From Thermohalobaculum sp039026295 (GTDB taxonomy: Bacteria; Pseudomonadota; Alphaproteobacteria; Rhodobacterales; Rhodobacteraceae), in the NCBI GenBank assembly GCA_039026295.1, contig JBCCMP010000071.1:1-15756 (forward strand): a DNA stretch of 15,756 nt, read 5' to 3'. A model generated the notes under the pieces. It saw only the letters and a list, made by a program, of their open reading frames with translations. It did not search any database and was not told where the DNA came from. Position numbers and translations under genes: made by a program. Positions 1-7,887 of this stretch are shown piece by piece; position 1 is the first letter of the stretch; each line of letters starts with the position of its first letter.

Positions 1-32
1 TAAACACCGCCCGGCCCATTACACCACTTCAC

Positions 33-67
33 AAAAAAAAAACGCGACCCGGCTGGGTCGCTTTTTT
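33..67 (-). terminator. Rho-independent terminator, probably bidirectional
   Basis: A perfect 7-bp stem, gcgaccc (44-50) and gggtcgc (55-61), with a ggct loop. It is flanked by ten A's on the left (33-42) and six T's on the right (62-67). Read leftward, it lies 31 bp past the bactofilin stop and is followed by a U-tract, so it should end the bcp-to-bactofilin group. The T-run on the right means it could also stop a rightward transcript entering from outside the window. Confidence 0.88.
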
Positions 68-98
68 CATGGCATAGAACAGTAGTCCGGTAGAGCGT

Positions 99-656
99 TT
101 ACTCCGCAGCGACGTCTGCACTGCTTTCGGACTTCCCGGTCGGTACCGGACCGCGCGTGCTCGATTCGCCCAGCGGGTCTTCCTGACGTTGGACCGAGCC
201 CTCAAAGTGAGCGCCGCTCTCGATCGCAATGGTCTTGTGGACGATGTCGCCCTCGACCTTTGCGGATGACGTCAGGCGGACTTTCAAACCGCGAACACGT
301 CCGATCACGCGGCCATTCACGACCACGTCGTCGGCAATGACTTCGCCGCGGATCGTCGCGCTCTCACCGACCGTCAGCAGATGCGCACGCACATCGCCTT
401 CGATTGTGCCCTCGATCTGAATGTCGCCGGAAGAGGTGACATTACCCTTGATGTTCAGGTCGCTTGAAAGAAGCGACGGCGATGGCTTTGGCTTCGCCTG
501 GAAGGACGGTGACGCCGCCGCGGCCCCGCCGCCTGCAGCCGCTGCAGGTGTCGCTGCCGCGCCCTTGTCTGCCGAGGATGCCGAGCCGCCTGCCGCAGCC
601 GTTGCCGCAGGCTTCTCTGACGGGTTGGTTTCGTTGATTTTGCTCTTAGAGAACAT
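99..656 (-). CDS. Bactofilin (polymer-forming cytoskeletal protein)
   Basis: This 185-residue protein has the three-part bactofilin layout. Residues 1-60 are a disordered head with a long Ala/Gly-rich stretch (17-50) ending in a Lys/Pro segment. Residues about 62-157 are the right-handed beta-helix core, with repeating hydrophobic strands and turn glycines (for example IEGTIEGDVR and VVVNGRVIGRVRG). The tail is short and polar. Bactofilins polymerise without nucleotide at the inner membrane and position cell-wall enzymes. The ATG at 654-656 has an upstream AGGG. The start lies inside the end of the M23 peptidase gene (11-bp overlap), so the two are probably translated together. Identification as a bactofilin is firm; its cellular role (shape, division, polarity) is inferred from the family and the neighbour. 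Confidence 0.93.
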   Translation of the reverse strand: MFSKSKINETNPSEKPAATAAAGGSASSADKGAAATPAAAAGGGAAAASPSFQAKPKPSPSLLSSDLNIKGNVTSSGDIQIEGTIEGDVRAHLLTVGESATIRGEVIADDVVVNGRVIGRVRGLKVRLTSSAKVEGDIVHKTIAIESGAHFEGSVQRQEDPLGESSTRGPVPTGKSESSADVAAE

Positions 657-1992
657 TTCGTGCAGCCCTTATGAATTTGGTCGGGTTGACAGGTTTACCA
701 TCGATACGCACTTCGTAGTGCAGGTGGCTGCCCGTACTGCGGCCGGTGCTACCCATATCCGCGATACGTTGCCCCCGTTCCACGCGCTGACCGACTTTGA
801 CTCGACTCTTGCTCAAGTGAGCATAGACGGTTTCGAACCCAAAGGCATGTCGAATCTTGACAACGATACCATATCCGCGCTGACGACCCGAAAAACTCAC
901 GACGCCGTCGGCAGTGGTGTAAATCGGCGTCCCGCGCGGGGCCGCGAAATCCACTCCGTTGTGCATCCTGTAGGTGCGCCGGAACGGATCGCGCCGTGGT
1001 CCGAAGCCGGAGGTCAGCTCCGCCCCGCGCGTCGGCATGCCGAAGGGAAGCCGGTTTATGGCGACGCGCATCAGGCTCATGCGTTCAAGATCGGTCATCA
1101 GCGCGGCAACGCGTTTGCCGTCTTCCTCTGACGGGGGCGGCGGCACGATCGCGGCATCGTCGCCGTCCGTCACGGGGCCGCCGCCACGCCCCGTATAGTC
1201 GCGGCGCGTTTGCTTCAGGATCGACTCCAGATTGATGTCCGATCCGACAAACAACTTATCCAGCGATGAAAGCGAGGTGCGTGTCGCCCCCTCCAGCTGC
1301 GCCAGCAGAGTCTCCTGCCGCACCTCCCACTGCGTGATTTCGTTCTCAAGCACGGCGACCCGCTGATCCAGCGTGTCAGCGCGGTTCGACGCATCGTCGC
1401 GTTCGCTGATCACGCCTTCCATGATCTCGGAGAAGGTCGTGAGCGTCGTCGCGGTCGTCTCTTTCTTGCGCTCGGTCTCCGCCAACGAGAGACGCAGTCG
1501 GATGACGTCCTCGTTGAGGACATTGATCTCCTGCTGCGCCTTGTGCCGCGCGGCAACCAGTGTTTCGAACTCGTTCCGCAGTCCCGTAAGTTCGGCCTCG
1601 GCGGTCTGCAGGCGCGTCGCGGTGTCGACGAGGATCCGCTGCTTTGCGCTCAACTCGACCGTCACGGCATCACCGCGGGCGTTCGAGCGGTTCAGCTCCT
1701 GTTCCAATAAAAGCTGCCGCTCCCTCAGCGCAGCCAGTTTGATCTCGTAGGCTTCCTGAGACGCTTCAAGCCGGTTCTCCGCCGTCCGCCCGTCCATGGC
1801 GTCGCTGACGAAAACGACCGATGTCAGCGTCGTCCAGCCGAGAAATCCGGCGACGACCAGCGCAAAGCCGCCTTGCGAGATCGGGCTGAATGTCCAGTAC
1901 CGGGTGCGGGCATCAGATCGGATGTAAACCCTGCGTTCTGGGAACACGCGTCCCAGAGCCTCGTTTAACGAGTAAAACCAACTGCCCGACAT
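646..1992 (-). CDS. Membrane-anchored M23 (LytM-type) peptidoglycan endopeptidase
   Basis: With the ATG at 1990-1992 the product has 448 residues. A longer frame reaches a TTG at 2106, but the internal ATG has a good GGAG five bases upstream and the extra 38 residues look non-coding, so the shorter form is chosen. Order: cytoplasmic head (1-40), transmembrane helix (about 41-62), long coiled coil (about 70-245), linker with a PPPP run, then an M23 domain (about 330-445). The zinc and catalytic residues are all present: H344 and D348 in HNGVDF, H392 in YAHLS, and H423/H425 in HLHYEV. It should therefore be an active enzyme that cuts peptide crosslinks in the periplasm. The N-terminal part resembles the DUF5930 region of Rhodobacterales M23 proteins (from memory). 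Overlap with bactofilin suggests that the bactofilin scaffold localises it, as reported for bactofilin/LmdC-type pairs. Confidence 0.92.
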   Translation of the reverse strand: MSGSWFYSLNEALGRVFPERRVYIRSDARTRYWTFSPISQGGFALVVAGFLGWTTLTSVVFVSDAMDGRTAENRLEASQEAYEIKLAALRERQLLLEQELNRSNARGDAVTVELSAKQRILVDTATRLQTAEAELTGLRNEFETLVAARHKAQQEINVLNEDVIRLRLSLAETERKKETTATTLTTFSEIMEGVISERDDASNRADTLDQRVAVLENEITQWEVRQETLLAQLEGATRTSLSSLDKLFVGSDINLESILKQTRRDYTGRGGGPVTDGDDAAIVPPPPSEEDGKRVAALMTDLERMSLMRVAINRLPFGMPTRGAELTSGFGPRRDPFRRTYRMHNGVDFAAPRGTPIYTTADGVVSFSGRQRGYGIVVKIRHAFGFETVYAHLSKSRVKVGQRVERGQRIADMGSTGRSTGSHLHYEVRIDGKPVNPTKFIRAARNVL

Positions 1993-2075
1993 CGGCACTC
2001 CGTCTGTTTCTGCAGGTCTCTCGCCAGCCTCATGGCTCGAAGCATGCTTTTTTCTTTGAGATGCGCTCTTTTTGC

Positions 2076-2126
2076 AACTGTTACGGTTAACCCTTCTGCA
2101 GCGCAACAGTTTTCACCGCTTAACCC
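2076..2126. promoter_or_regulatory. Inverted repeat plus TTAACCC boxes upstream of the M23-bactofilin pair
   Basis: Within the 172-bp gap between the DUF455 stop and the M23 start lies an inverted repeat, AACTGTT (2076-2082) and AACAGTT (2105-2111), spaced by 22 bp. The word TTAACCC occurs inside the spacer (2087-2093, within the palindrome GGTTAACC) and again at 2120-2126. TTAACC resembles half-sites of the alphaproteobacterial cell-cycle regulator CtrA, but no full TTAA-N7-TTAA site is present. This is likely the regulatory region of the M23 gene; which protein binds is not known. Confidence 0.35.
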
Positions 2127-2164
2127 AAAAATTCAGATCCGTTTCATACGCATAATAGAAAAAC

Positions 2165-3010
2165 TTACGTTGCTTTTGTATTAACCATCTCCTCATCGGC
2201 AAGCGGCCAATAAAAATCTAATGGAATGCCAGCTTCTGCACGTTTTTCGTCATTAAATGGTGGCTTCAGGCTGCCTGGGAAATATCGCCGCACCATCGCA
2301 TGAAAACGATCCTTGGGATCGGCGTTGTCACGCCCGCACAGAAAATGGAACCATTTCGACCCGTAGGCGACATGACCGACTTCTTCGGCATAAATCGTCT
2401 TCAGCGCCGCAACGCTGTCCAGGTCGTCCGCTTTCTCGAACAGGGCGATCATCCCCGGGGTGACATCCAGTCCCCGCGCTTCAAGAACCATCGGCACAAC
2501 CGCAAGTCGCCCGGGAAGATCACCGGCCGTCTCGGCGGCGGCCCGCCACATGCCAGCGTGGGCGTCGAACTCACCGTACCCGGATCCCAATGCACTCAGA
2601 CGGTCTGACAATAGTCCGAAATGCTTTGATTCCTCGTCCGCGGCCCGTACCCAATCGTCGTAAAATCCAGGCGGCATCGCGACATGACCGAAGCGTGCGA
2701 TGATATCCCAATGCAGGTCCACCGCGTTCAATTCGATGTGGGCGATTGCGTGCAGCATTGCCGTGCGGCCAGCAGCGCTGCCGCCGCGCCGCCTCGGCAT
2801 CTCACGCGGCTCTTTGAGCATCGGTCGCTCCGGGCGCGCCGGAAAGTCAGGCGGGGATGCCGTTCCGACCGGCCCAAGCCCGCCGTCCGCCCTCAGACCG
2901 CGCCAGGCCGACGCGGTCCTCCGGCTCAAATCCGTCTTTTCCCAAGGATCGGATGTGCGAAGGACGCGCTCTGCGGCAGCCGCAAGCCCGCCCTCCAAGG
3001 GATCGGTCAA
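2165..3010 (-). CDS. DUF455 family ferritin-like protein
   Basis: The reading frame extends upstream to 3070, overlapping bcp by 64 bp, but a TTG at 3008-3010 fits better. It overlaps the bcp stop as TTGA, has AAGG four bases upstream, and gives a 281-residue protein close to how I recall DUF455 members beginning. The helical domain carries diiron-type residues: E93 (HIELNAVD), E127 and H130 (EESKH), E177 (EARGLD), E210 and H213 (EEVGH). Two ExxH motifs on separate helices are typical of ferritin-like four-helix bundles. The reaction catalysed by DUF455 proteins is unknown to me. Coupling to a peroxiredoxin suggests a role in iron or oxidative stress (inference). Family call is good; the start codon is moderately sure. 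Confidence 0.85.
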   Translation of the reverse strand: MTDPLEGGLAAAAERVLRTSDPWEKTDLSRRTASAWRGLRADGGLGPVGTASPPDFPARPERPMLKEPREMPRRRGGSAAGRTAMLHAIAHIELNAVDLHWDIIARFGHVAMPPGFYDDWVRAADEESKHFGLLSDRLSALGSGYGEFDAHAGMWRAAAETAGDLPGRLAVVPMVLEARGLDVTPGMIALFEKADDLDSVAALKTIYAEEVGHVAYGSKWFHFLCGRDNADPKDRFHAMVRRYFPGSLKPPFNDEKRAEAGIPLDFYWPLADEEMVNTKAT

Positions 3011-3474
3011 AGTGCCTTGACTGCGTCCAGAACCTCTTCGACATGACCCGGTACTTTGACTTTGCGCCAAACCTTCCGGACGACCCCCTTGCCATCGATC
3101 AGGAAGGTCGACCGCTCGATCCCCATGCTCTTTTTGCCGTACATGTTTTTTTCGACCCAGGATCCCAGCGCCTCGATCAGGCTGCCGTCCTCGTCCGACA
3201 ACAGGGTAACACCAAGGTCATGCTTGGCGATGAATTTGTCGTGCTTGGCCACCGTATCTTTTGACAGTCCCACAACCTCGGCTCCCGCAGCCTTAAAATC
3301 GGCGAGGGCTTCCGTGAAACCTACCGCTTCTTTCGTGCAGCCCGGCGTATCGTCCCGCGGATAGAGATAAAGCACCAGCGCCTTGCCCTTGAAATCGGAC
3401 AGAGACACAGTTTTGCCGCCATCGGCAGGCAGTGAAAAGTCTGGGGCAGCAGCGCCTGCTTCAAGCGTCGACAT
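3007..3474 (-). CDS. bcp: Thiol peroxidase of the Bcp/PrxQ peroxiredoxin family (single cysteine)
   Basis: The 155-residue protein has the thioredoxin-fold peroxiredoxin layout, with the active-site segment YPRDDTPGCTKEAVGF. The peroxidatic cysteine is C46, with T43 and P44 of the usual TPGC box. It reduces peroxides using an external thiol donor in the cytoplasm. The resolving cysteine found five residues later in E. coli Bcp is V51 here, and the protein contains no other cysteine, so it must work by a 1-Cys mechanism. The ATG at 3472-3474 has AGGAG six bases upstream. The gene overlaps the DUF455 start by four bases and is the first gene of the leftward group. Confidence 0.94.
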   Translation of the reverse strand: MSTLEAGAAAPDFSLPADGGKTVSLSDFKGKALVLYLYPRDDTPGCTKEAVGFTEALADFKAAGAEVVGLSKDTVAKHDKFIAKHDLGVTLLSDEDGSLIEALGSWVEKNMYGKKSMGIERSTFLIDGKGVVRKVWRKVKVPGHVEEVLDAVKAL

Positions 3475-3545
3475 AGGTTTCTCCTGGATCAGAAAATAGT
3501 TAGATCGCCGGGGCTTGCATCCCGACTGCTTGAGCGCGAAAGTAG

Positions 3546-3565
3546 TGCCAGATCACAGGCTGGCA
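3546..3565. promoter_or_regulatory. Inverted repeat TGCCAG-N8-CTGGCA in the bcp/AsmA-like divergent gap
   Basis: A perfect 6-bp inverted repeat lies in the 137-bp gap between two divergently transcribed genes. On the leftward strand the right arm overlaps TTGCCA, a fair -35 match, with TACTTT 16 bases further as a weak -10. It could be an operator controlling bcp. No factor can be assigned from sequence. Confidence 0.3.
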
Positions 3566-3580
3566 AGGTGGGGGGACCAG

Positions 3581-3600
3581 CCGTCCGCAACGCGGAACGG
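3581..3600 (+). promoter_or_regulatory. Hairpin just upstream of the AsmA-like gene start
   Basis: CCGTCCGC (3581-3588) can pair with GCGG-A-ACGG (3592-3600), giving eight base pairs with a single bulged A and a 3-nt loop. It ends 11 bases before the ATG at 3612. No T-run follows, so it is not a terminator. The only ribosome-binding candidate (GGGA, 3608-3611) abuts the ATG, so translation initiation here looks weak or structured. Confidence 0.4.
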
Positions 3601-3611
3601 ACACACCGGGA

Positions 3612-6600
3612 ATGGCTTTCAGACGCACGGCGCGCAAGACCACCTCGCACGGCTTCGTGGGGTCAATACGTTGGTGCGTGCACGGTGTCTTCTGGCTGAC
3701 CACGCGCCTTGTGCTGTCCAGCATTGTCGTCACAGGCCTGGCGCTCGCTGTTCTTTATCTACGCCTGCTGCAGGGGCCAATAGCCCTGCCTGCCCTTGGC
3801 CAGATGGTCATCGAAGCGGCAAACGCCGAGGCGGGCGGCAAGAAAATCCACGCAGCCGAGATGGTCTTCGATCTTGGCGACCACAAGACGCCGACAGGGC
3901 TTGAGTTTCGCGATGTACGGATCGACTCGGCAAACGGTGACGCACTTTTCGCCGCGCCCAGTGTCCGGGCCGGTTTCCGCTTTGCGGATCTGGTGCGTGG
4001 GCGTGTCCGCCTGCAGCGCCTCACGCTTCTCGAGGCAGATCTGCAGGTTGTGCGCGCTGAAGACGGCAGGTTGCGCCTTGGGCTGAACGAGGGTGCCGGC
4101 ATTTTGCTTGAAGCCTCGACAGGCACAGACAGCCCGGAACCTGGTGGAGAGAGTTGGGCCGAACTCTTCGATAGCTTTGTCGGGGATGCGCCGCCGATCC
4201 CACAACTCGAAGCTCTGGAGCAGGTTGCCATTCTCGGCACCAACATCGCCTACTCGGACCGTCAGAACGGCGGCCAATGGCGGGCGGACGGGGCAGACCT
4301 TGTTCTGAAGCGCGACAAGACCGGTGCCCGCGCAGTGCTGGAGGTCGACGAGTTCAATGATGCGACCGCCGGCCTGTTCCGCTTTGTCGCGGACCGGCGG
4401 ACGGGATCCGGAACGACCACGTTTCAAGGCCAGTTCGGACAGGTCGATCCGTCCGCACTGGCCCGAACGCTGCCGGTGCTCAGCGCCCTGACCGGTGTCA
4501 AAACCGTCATCGAAGGCAGATTCAGCGGCGAAGTCGGGCGTGAAGGCGAAATCTCGCCCATCCAGGCAATTCTGATTTCCGAAGGTGGAAGCGTCGAACT
4601 CGCGGGCGAGCCACGGCCATTCGAGATGGCCATGCTGCGTTTGGGCATCGACCCCGCACGAAAAGAGGTTCGATTGGATGATGCCCTGTTGATCGCGCCT
4701 GATGTCGAGGCGCGGTTGGGCGGCATCCTTGGACTTTCGCTTGGGTCAGACGGCCGGGTACGGGCGGTCCGTGGTCAGGTTGATCTCGCGTTTCTCAACA
4801 TCCCGCTGCCAGACGTTCTGGCGGTGCCACTGGTCGTTGAGGACGGCCAGTTGCTGGTCGACTGGCGCCCGGATAATGAACGATTGGACGTGGCGGAAAG
4901 CTGGGTTCGCAGCGGCGACGATGTCTTCCACCTGACAGGCCGGGTCGGCTCACTGAACGACGAGCTTCAGGTTGATCTAAGGGCCGAAGCGGTCGGTCTG
5001 GATGTCGGTGGTCTCTTGGACAGATGGCCCCTGACGGCCGCGAAGAATGCCCGCGACTGGACACGCCGAAATATCTCTTCTGCGCGCATCGATGCATTCC
5101 TCGCGCAATTCAGCATGGACGGGGATGAAACTGATCTGTCCTTGAACGTCAGCTTCAGCGAAATGACGGCAAGCTATGTGCCGGGAATGAGCCCGTTTCA
5201 GCAGGCCGCTGGCGAGATTTGGCTGGAGGAAGAGCGCATGATCCTGTCCGTCGACCGAGCGCGGGTCCTGCCTGCGCGTGGACAGGTGCTGACGGTCTCG
5301 GACTCCAACATCGAGATCACCGGCTTCAGTGCAGACGTCACCGATGCCAATGTAGCGCTGACGGCGAGCGGTCCAACGGCAGGCGTTCTGTCGCTGATCG
5401 ATCAGAAGCCGCTCAATCTGGTCCAGAAACTCGGACTGGATCTTACGGGTCTGGACGGCAGTGCAGAGATATCGGCGAGCCTTAAGTTTCCGCTGATCCA
5501 GGACCTTTCAGTTGATCAGGTGGACGTTGCAACCTCCGCCGTCATTCGCGATATCCGCCTGCCGCTCGATCTGGGCCTTGGCCAGCCGATCGATGTTGCG
5601 GCAGAGCGGCTGACCATCGACGCCGATGTGAACCAGATGCGCCTTGCTGGCGCGGCAAGATTGAATGGCACGCCTGTCGATGTCGAATGGCGAGAGAATT
5701 ACGCAGTAAATCCGGGCACGCGGACGCTGCTGCTGGAAGGACAGGCGACGTCCGATCTGTTGCGGGGCTTTGGTTTGGACGGGGATATGTTCGGCGGGAC
5801 CGCAGGGATCGATCTGACCCTCACCCAGCAAGGCGCCGCGCCGCCGCGCTTTGATGTCACGGCAGATCTGCGCAACGCCGCGGTCACCCTCGACGCCATC
5901 GGCTGGCAGAAACCGGTCGGTGCGAGAGGACGCCTGAAGGTGAGTGGCACCGCGGGCACGCCGATCGCGCTCGAGTCCGTTGCGCTGGATACCGACAGCT
6001 TATCAGCCCGCGGGACAATCTCCCTTGATGACGACGGAGAGCTGAGATCTGCAGCGCTCGAAAGAGTGCGTATTCCTGGCCAACTTGACGCGGCGGTGAC
6101 AATCGGTCGAGGGCCGGATGGTGTCCAGGAAATCGCTCTGGATGGGCGGCTGCTGGACGTCAGTGATCTGGAAGACAGCGGTGGCGGTGCGGCCAGTCCG
6201 ATCCGGGCCACGCTCAATCTGGACGAACTGCGTCTGACGCGAAAACTGGCCCTTTCCTCTGCGCGCGGCACCGTTGCCAGGCTGTCGGATGGCAGTCTGA
6301 AGGGGCGGATGTCCGGCACACTTGGTCCGGTTGCCCCTGTCGAGTTGTCGCTCGAACTTGGCCCGGACGGAAATGGCGACCTGGTGCTGACCAGTTCCAA
6401 TGCGGGCGCTGCGCTGCGCGCGGCGGATATCTACCGGGATGCGCGGGGCGGCAGTCTGGCGTTGAACGCGCGGATAGAGGGGGGCGAAGGCGGCGGCATC
6501 GAGGGGACGGCCCGCATCGAAGACGTGACCGTTCGATCTCAGGCGACGTTCCGCGACGTGCTGGAAGATGGCGGGCTGAACGACGCGGGCGCCGAAGTGG

Positions 6601-7010
6601 CGGATGACGGGATCGGCTTTCGCAAGGTCTGGATCCCCTTCAAATATCAGGGCGGCGTCGTCGAGATCTCGGAGGCGCTGGCGGTAAGCCCCGCGTTGGG
6701 GCTGAAGCTCACCGGCACGCTGAACGAAGAAACAGAACGGCTCGACCTGGCCGGGGTTCTCTCGCCCGCTTACGGCGTCACCGGCGCGCTCAACGATATC
6801 CCGCTGATCGGTGCGATACTGGGGGGCGAAGGTGAAGGCGTCTTCGGCATGACCTTCACGCTCAGCGGCGCGATGCGCGACCCGGATCTGACCGTGAACC
6901 CGCTGTCCCTTCTGGCCCCGGGAATTCTGCGCAAGGTCTTCAGCGGCGCTGGCGTTCCCGATGCGGAAGCCGAGGCAATCGATGAACGATTCCGACGGCA
7001 GCAGGACTGA
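3612..7010 (+). CDS. AsmA/YhdP-like inner-membrane-anchored envelope protein
   Basis: A 1132-residue protein: a short basic cytoplasmic head, one transmembrane helix (about 27-50), then more than 1000 residues of repeated beta-strand sequence in the periplasm. The end (about 1025-1110) has the typical AsmA-like C-terminal pattern: a hydrophobic strand pair, AYGVTGALNDIPLIGAIL, a Gly-rich turn (GGEGEGVFGM), a SGAMRDPDLTVNPLS segment, then LLAPGILRKVF. This matches DUF3971/AsmA-type proteins such as YhdP and TamB relatives, long hydrophobic-groove proteins linked to phospholipid movement between inner and outer membrane. Function here is by family only. The ATG at 3612 keeps the basic-then-hydrophobic head but has a poor ribosome site. 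It converges with gluQ after six bases. Confidence 0.88.
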   Translation: MAFRRTARKTTSHGFVGSIRWCVHGVFWLTTRLVLSSIVVTGLALAVLYLRLLQGPIALPALGQMVIEAANAEAGGKKIHAAEMVFDLGDHKTPTGLEFRDVRIDSANGDALFAAPSVRAGFRFADLVRGRVRLQRLTLLEADLQVVRAEDGRLRLGLNEGAGILLEASTGTDSPEPGGESWAELFDSFVGDAPPIPQLEALEQVAILGTNIAYSDRQNGGQWRADGADLVLKRDKTGARAVLEVDEFNDATAGLFRFVADRRTGSGTTTFQGQFGQVDPSALARTLPVLSALTGVKTVIEGRFSGEVGREGEISPIQAILISEGGSVELAGEPRPFEMAMLRLGIDPARKEVRLDDALLIAPDVEARLGGILGLSLGSDGRVRAVRGQVDLAFLNIPLPDVLAVPLVVEDGQLLVDWRPDNERLDVAESWVRSGDDVFHLTGRVGSLNDELQVDLRAEAVGLDVGGLLDRWPLTAAKNARDWTRRNISSARIDAFLAQFSMDGDETDLSLNVSFSEMTASYVPGMSPFQQAAGEIWLEEERMILSVDRARVLPARGQVLTVSDSNIEITGFSADVTDANVALTASGPTAGVLSLIDQKPLNLVQKLGLDLTGLDGSAEISASLKFPLIQDLSVDQVDVATSAVIRDIRLPLDLGLGQPIDVAAERLTIDADVNQMRLAGAARLNGTPVDVEWRENYAVNPGTRTLLLEGQATSDLLRGFGLDGDMFGGTAGIDLTLTQQGAAPPRFDVTADLRNAAVTLDAIGWQKPVGARGRLKVSGTAGTPIALESVALDTDSLSARGTISLDDDGELRSAALERVRIPGQLDAAVTIGRGPDGVQEIALDGRLLDVSDLEDSGGGAASPIRATLNLDELRLTRKLALSSARGTVARLSDGSLKGRMSGTLGPVAPVELSLELGPDGNGDLVLTSSNAGAALRAADIYRDARGGSLALNARIEGGEGGGIEGTARIEDVTVRSQATFRDVLEDGGLNDAGAEVADDGIGFRKVWIPFKYQGGVVEISEALAVSPALGLKLTGTLNEETERLDLAGVLSPAYGVTGALNDIPLIGAILGGEGEGVFGMTFTLSGAMRDPDLTVNPLSLLAPGILRKVFSGAGVPDAEAEAIDERFRRQQD

Positions 7011-7016
7011 AACTGC

Positions 7017-7883
7017 TTAACCGGCACCAGCCTCGGCAAGGGCGATCACGTCAGCCGGCGACAGGCCTGCCTTTCGGTAAGAGGCAATTGCGCGCGAATC
7101 GTCACGTTTTGCGAGGCGCTTGCCATCCTCGTCCCGCACCAGCTTGTGGTGGCGGTAAGTCGGCGCGGGCAGGTCAAGCAGCGCTTGCAGAACCCGGTGG
7201 ATCGGCGTTGCGCCGAATAAGTCCTGGCCGCGTGTCACATGGGTGACCCCCTGGAAGGCATCATCGATGACGACGGCCAGGTGATAGGCAACGGCGCCGT
7301 CGCGTCTGGCCAGAACAACGTCGCCGGTTCCGCCGACGACCTGATCCAAATCAAGCGCGACATCTTCTGGCATGCCCGAGGCAGTGGCGGACAATTCGTG
7401 AAAAGAAAGCGTTGCCGCGGACAGGCGTTCCAGCGCGGCAGCCATGTTCAACCGTATCGCAAAGGGCTCGTCCGCGGCCCGGTTCCGGCCGCGGCATGTG
7501 CCGGGATAGACCGGTCCATCGGGCCCGGTTGCAGCCATCGCCCCCTCCTGCGGTGCCGAAATGGCATCGGCGATGTCGCGCCGCGTGCAGGTGCAGCGAT
7601 AGGTCAGGCCTTTTGCCGCCAGTTGGGCGAGCGCGGCCGCGTAGGCATCGCCCCTGTCCGACTGCCGCAGCATGGGACCGTCCCAGTCAAGACCAAGCCA
7701 GGCAAGATCCTCGGCGATCGCGGCTTCATAGGCAGGGCGCACCCGCGATCTGTCCAGATCTTCCAGCCGGACCAGAAATCGCCCGCCAGCCGTCTTTGCC
7801 GCACGCCAGGCCATCACTGCGGAATAGGCATGACCCAGATGCAAAAGCCCGGTGGGGCTGGGGGCGAAGCGTTCAACGACCAA
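7017..7883 (-). CDS. gluQ: Glutamyl-Q tRNA(Asp) synthetase (GluQRS)
   Basis: The 288-residue protein is a truncated glutamyl-tRNA synthetase catalytic core without an anticodon-binding domain, the usual GluQRS size. It starts RFAPSPTGLLHLGHAYSA, with HLGH (15-18) as the HIGH motif. Near the C-terminus is KRLAKRD, the KMSKS equivalent. Cysteines in YRCTCTRRD and GTCRGR form the expected zinc site. The enzyme activates glutamate and attaches it to the cyclopentene ring of queuosine at position 34 of tRNA-Asp. The start is a TTG (7881-7883), four bases after the tpiA stop, with no clear Shine-Dalgarno, so expression probably depends on coupling to tpiA. tgt, which begins Q34 formation, lies 4.2 kb away. 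Confidence 0.94.
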   Translation of the reverse strand: MVVERFAPSPTGLLHLGHAYSAVMAWRAAKTAGGRFLVRLEDLDRSRVRPAYEAAIAEDLAWLGLDWDGPMLRQSDRGDAYAAALAQLAAKGLTYRCTCTRRDIADAISAPQEGAMAATGPDGPVYPGTCRGRNRAADEPFAIRLNMAAALERLSAATLSFHELSATASGMPEDVALDLDQVVGGTGDVVLARRDGAVAYHLAVVIDDAFQGVTHVTRGQDLFGATPIHRVLQALLDLPAPTYRHHKLVRDEDGKRLAKRDDSRAIASYRKAGLSPADVIALAEAGAG

Positions 7884-7887
7884 ACTG

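Noticed and set aside
4..29. Resemblance of the first bases (acaccgcccg ... acaccac) to the conserved 3' end of 16S rRNA
   Set aside because: Only about ten bases match in a row and the following positions diverge; no rRNA context is visible.
421..1131. 236-residue rightward open frame
   Set aside because: It lies antisense to the M23 peptidase and bactofilin genes, shows no recognisable domain and has low-complexity composition typical of GC-rich shadow frames.
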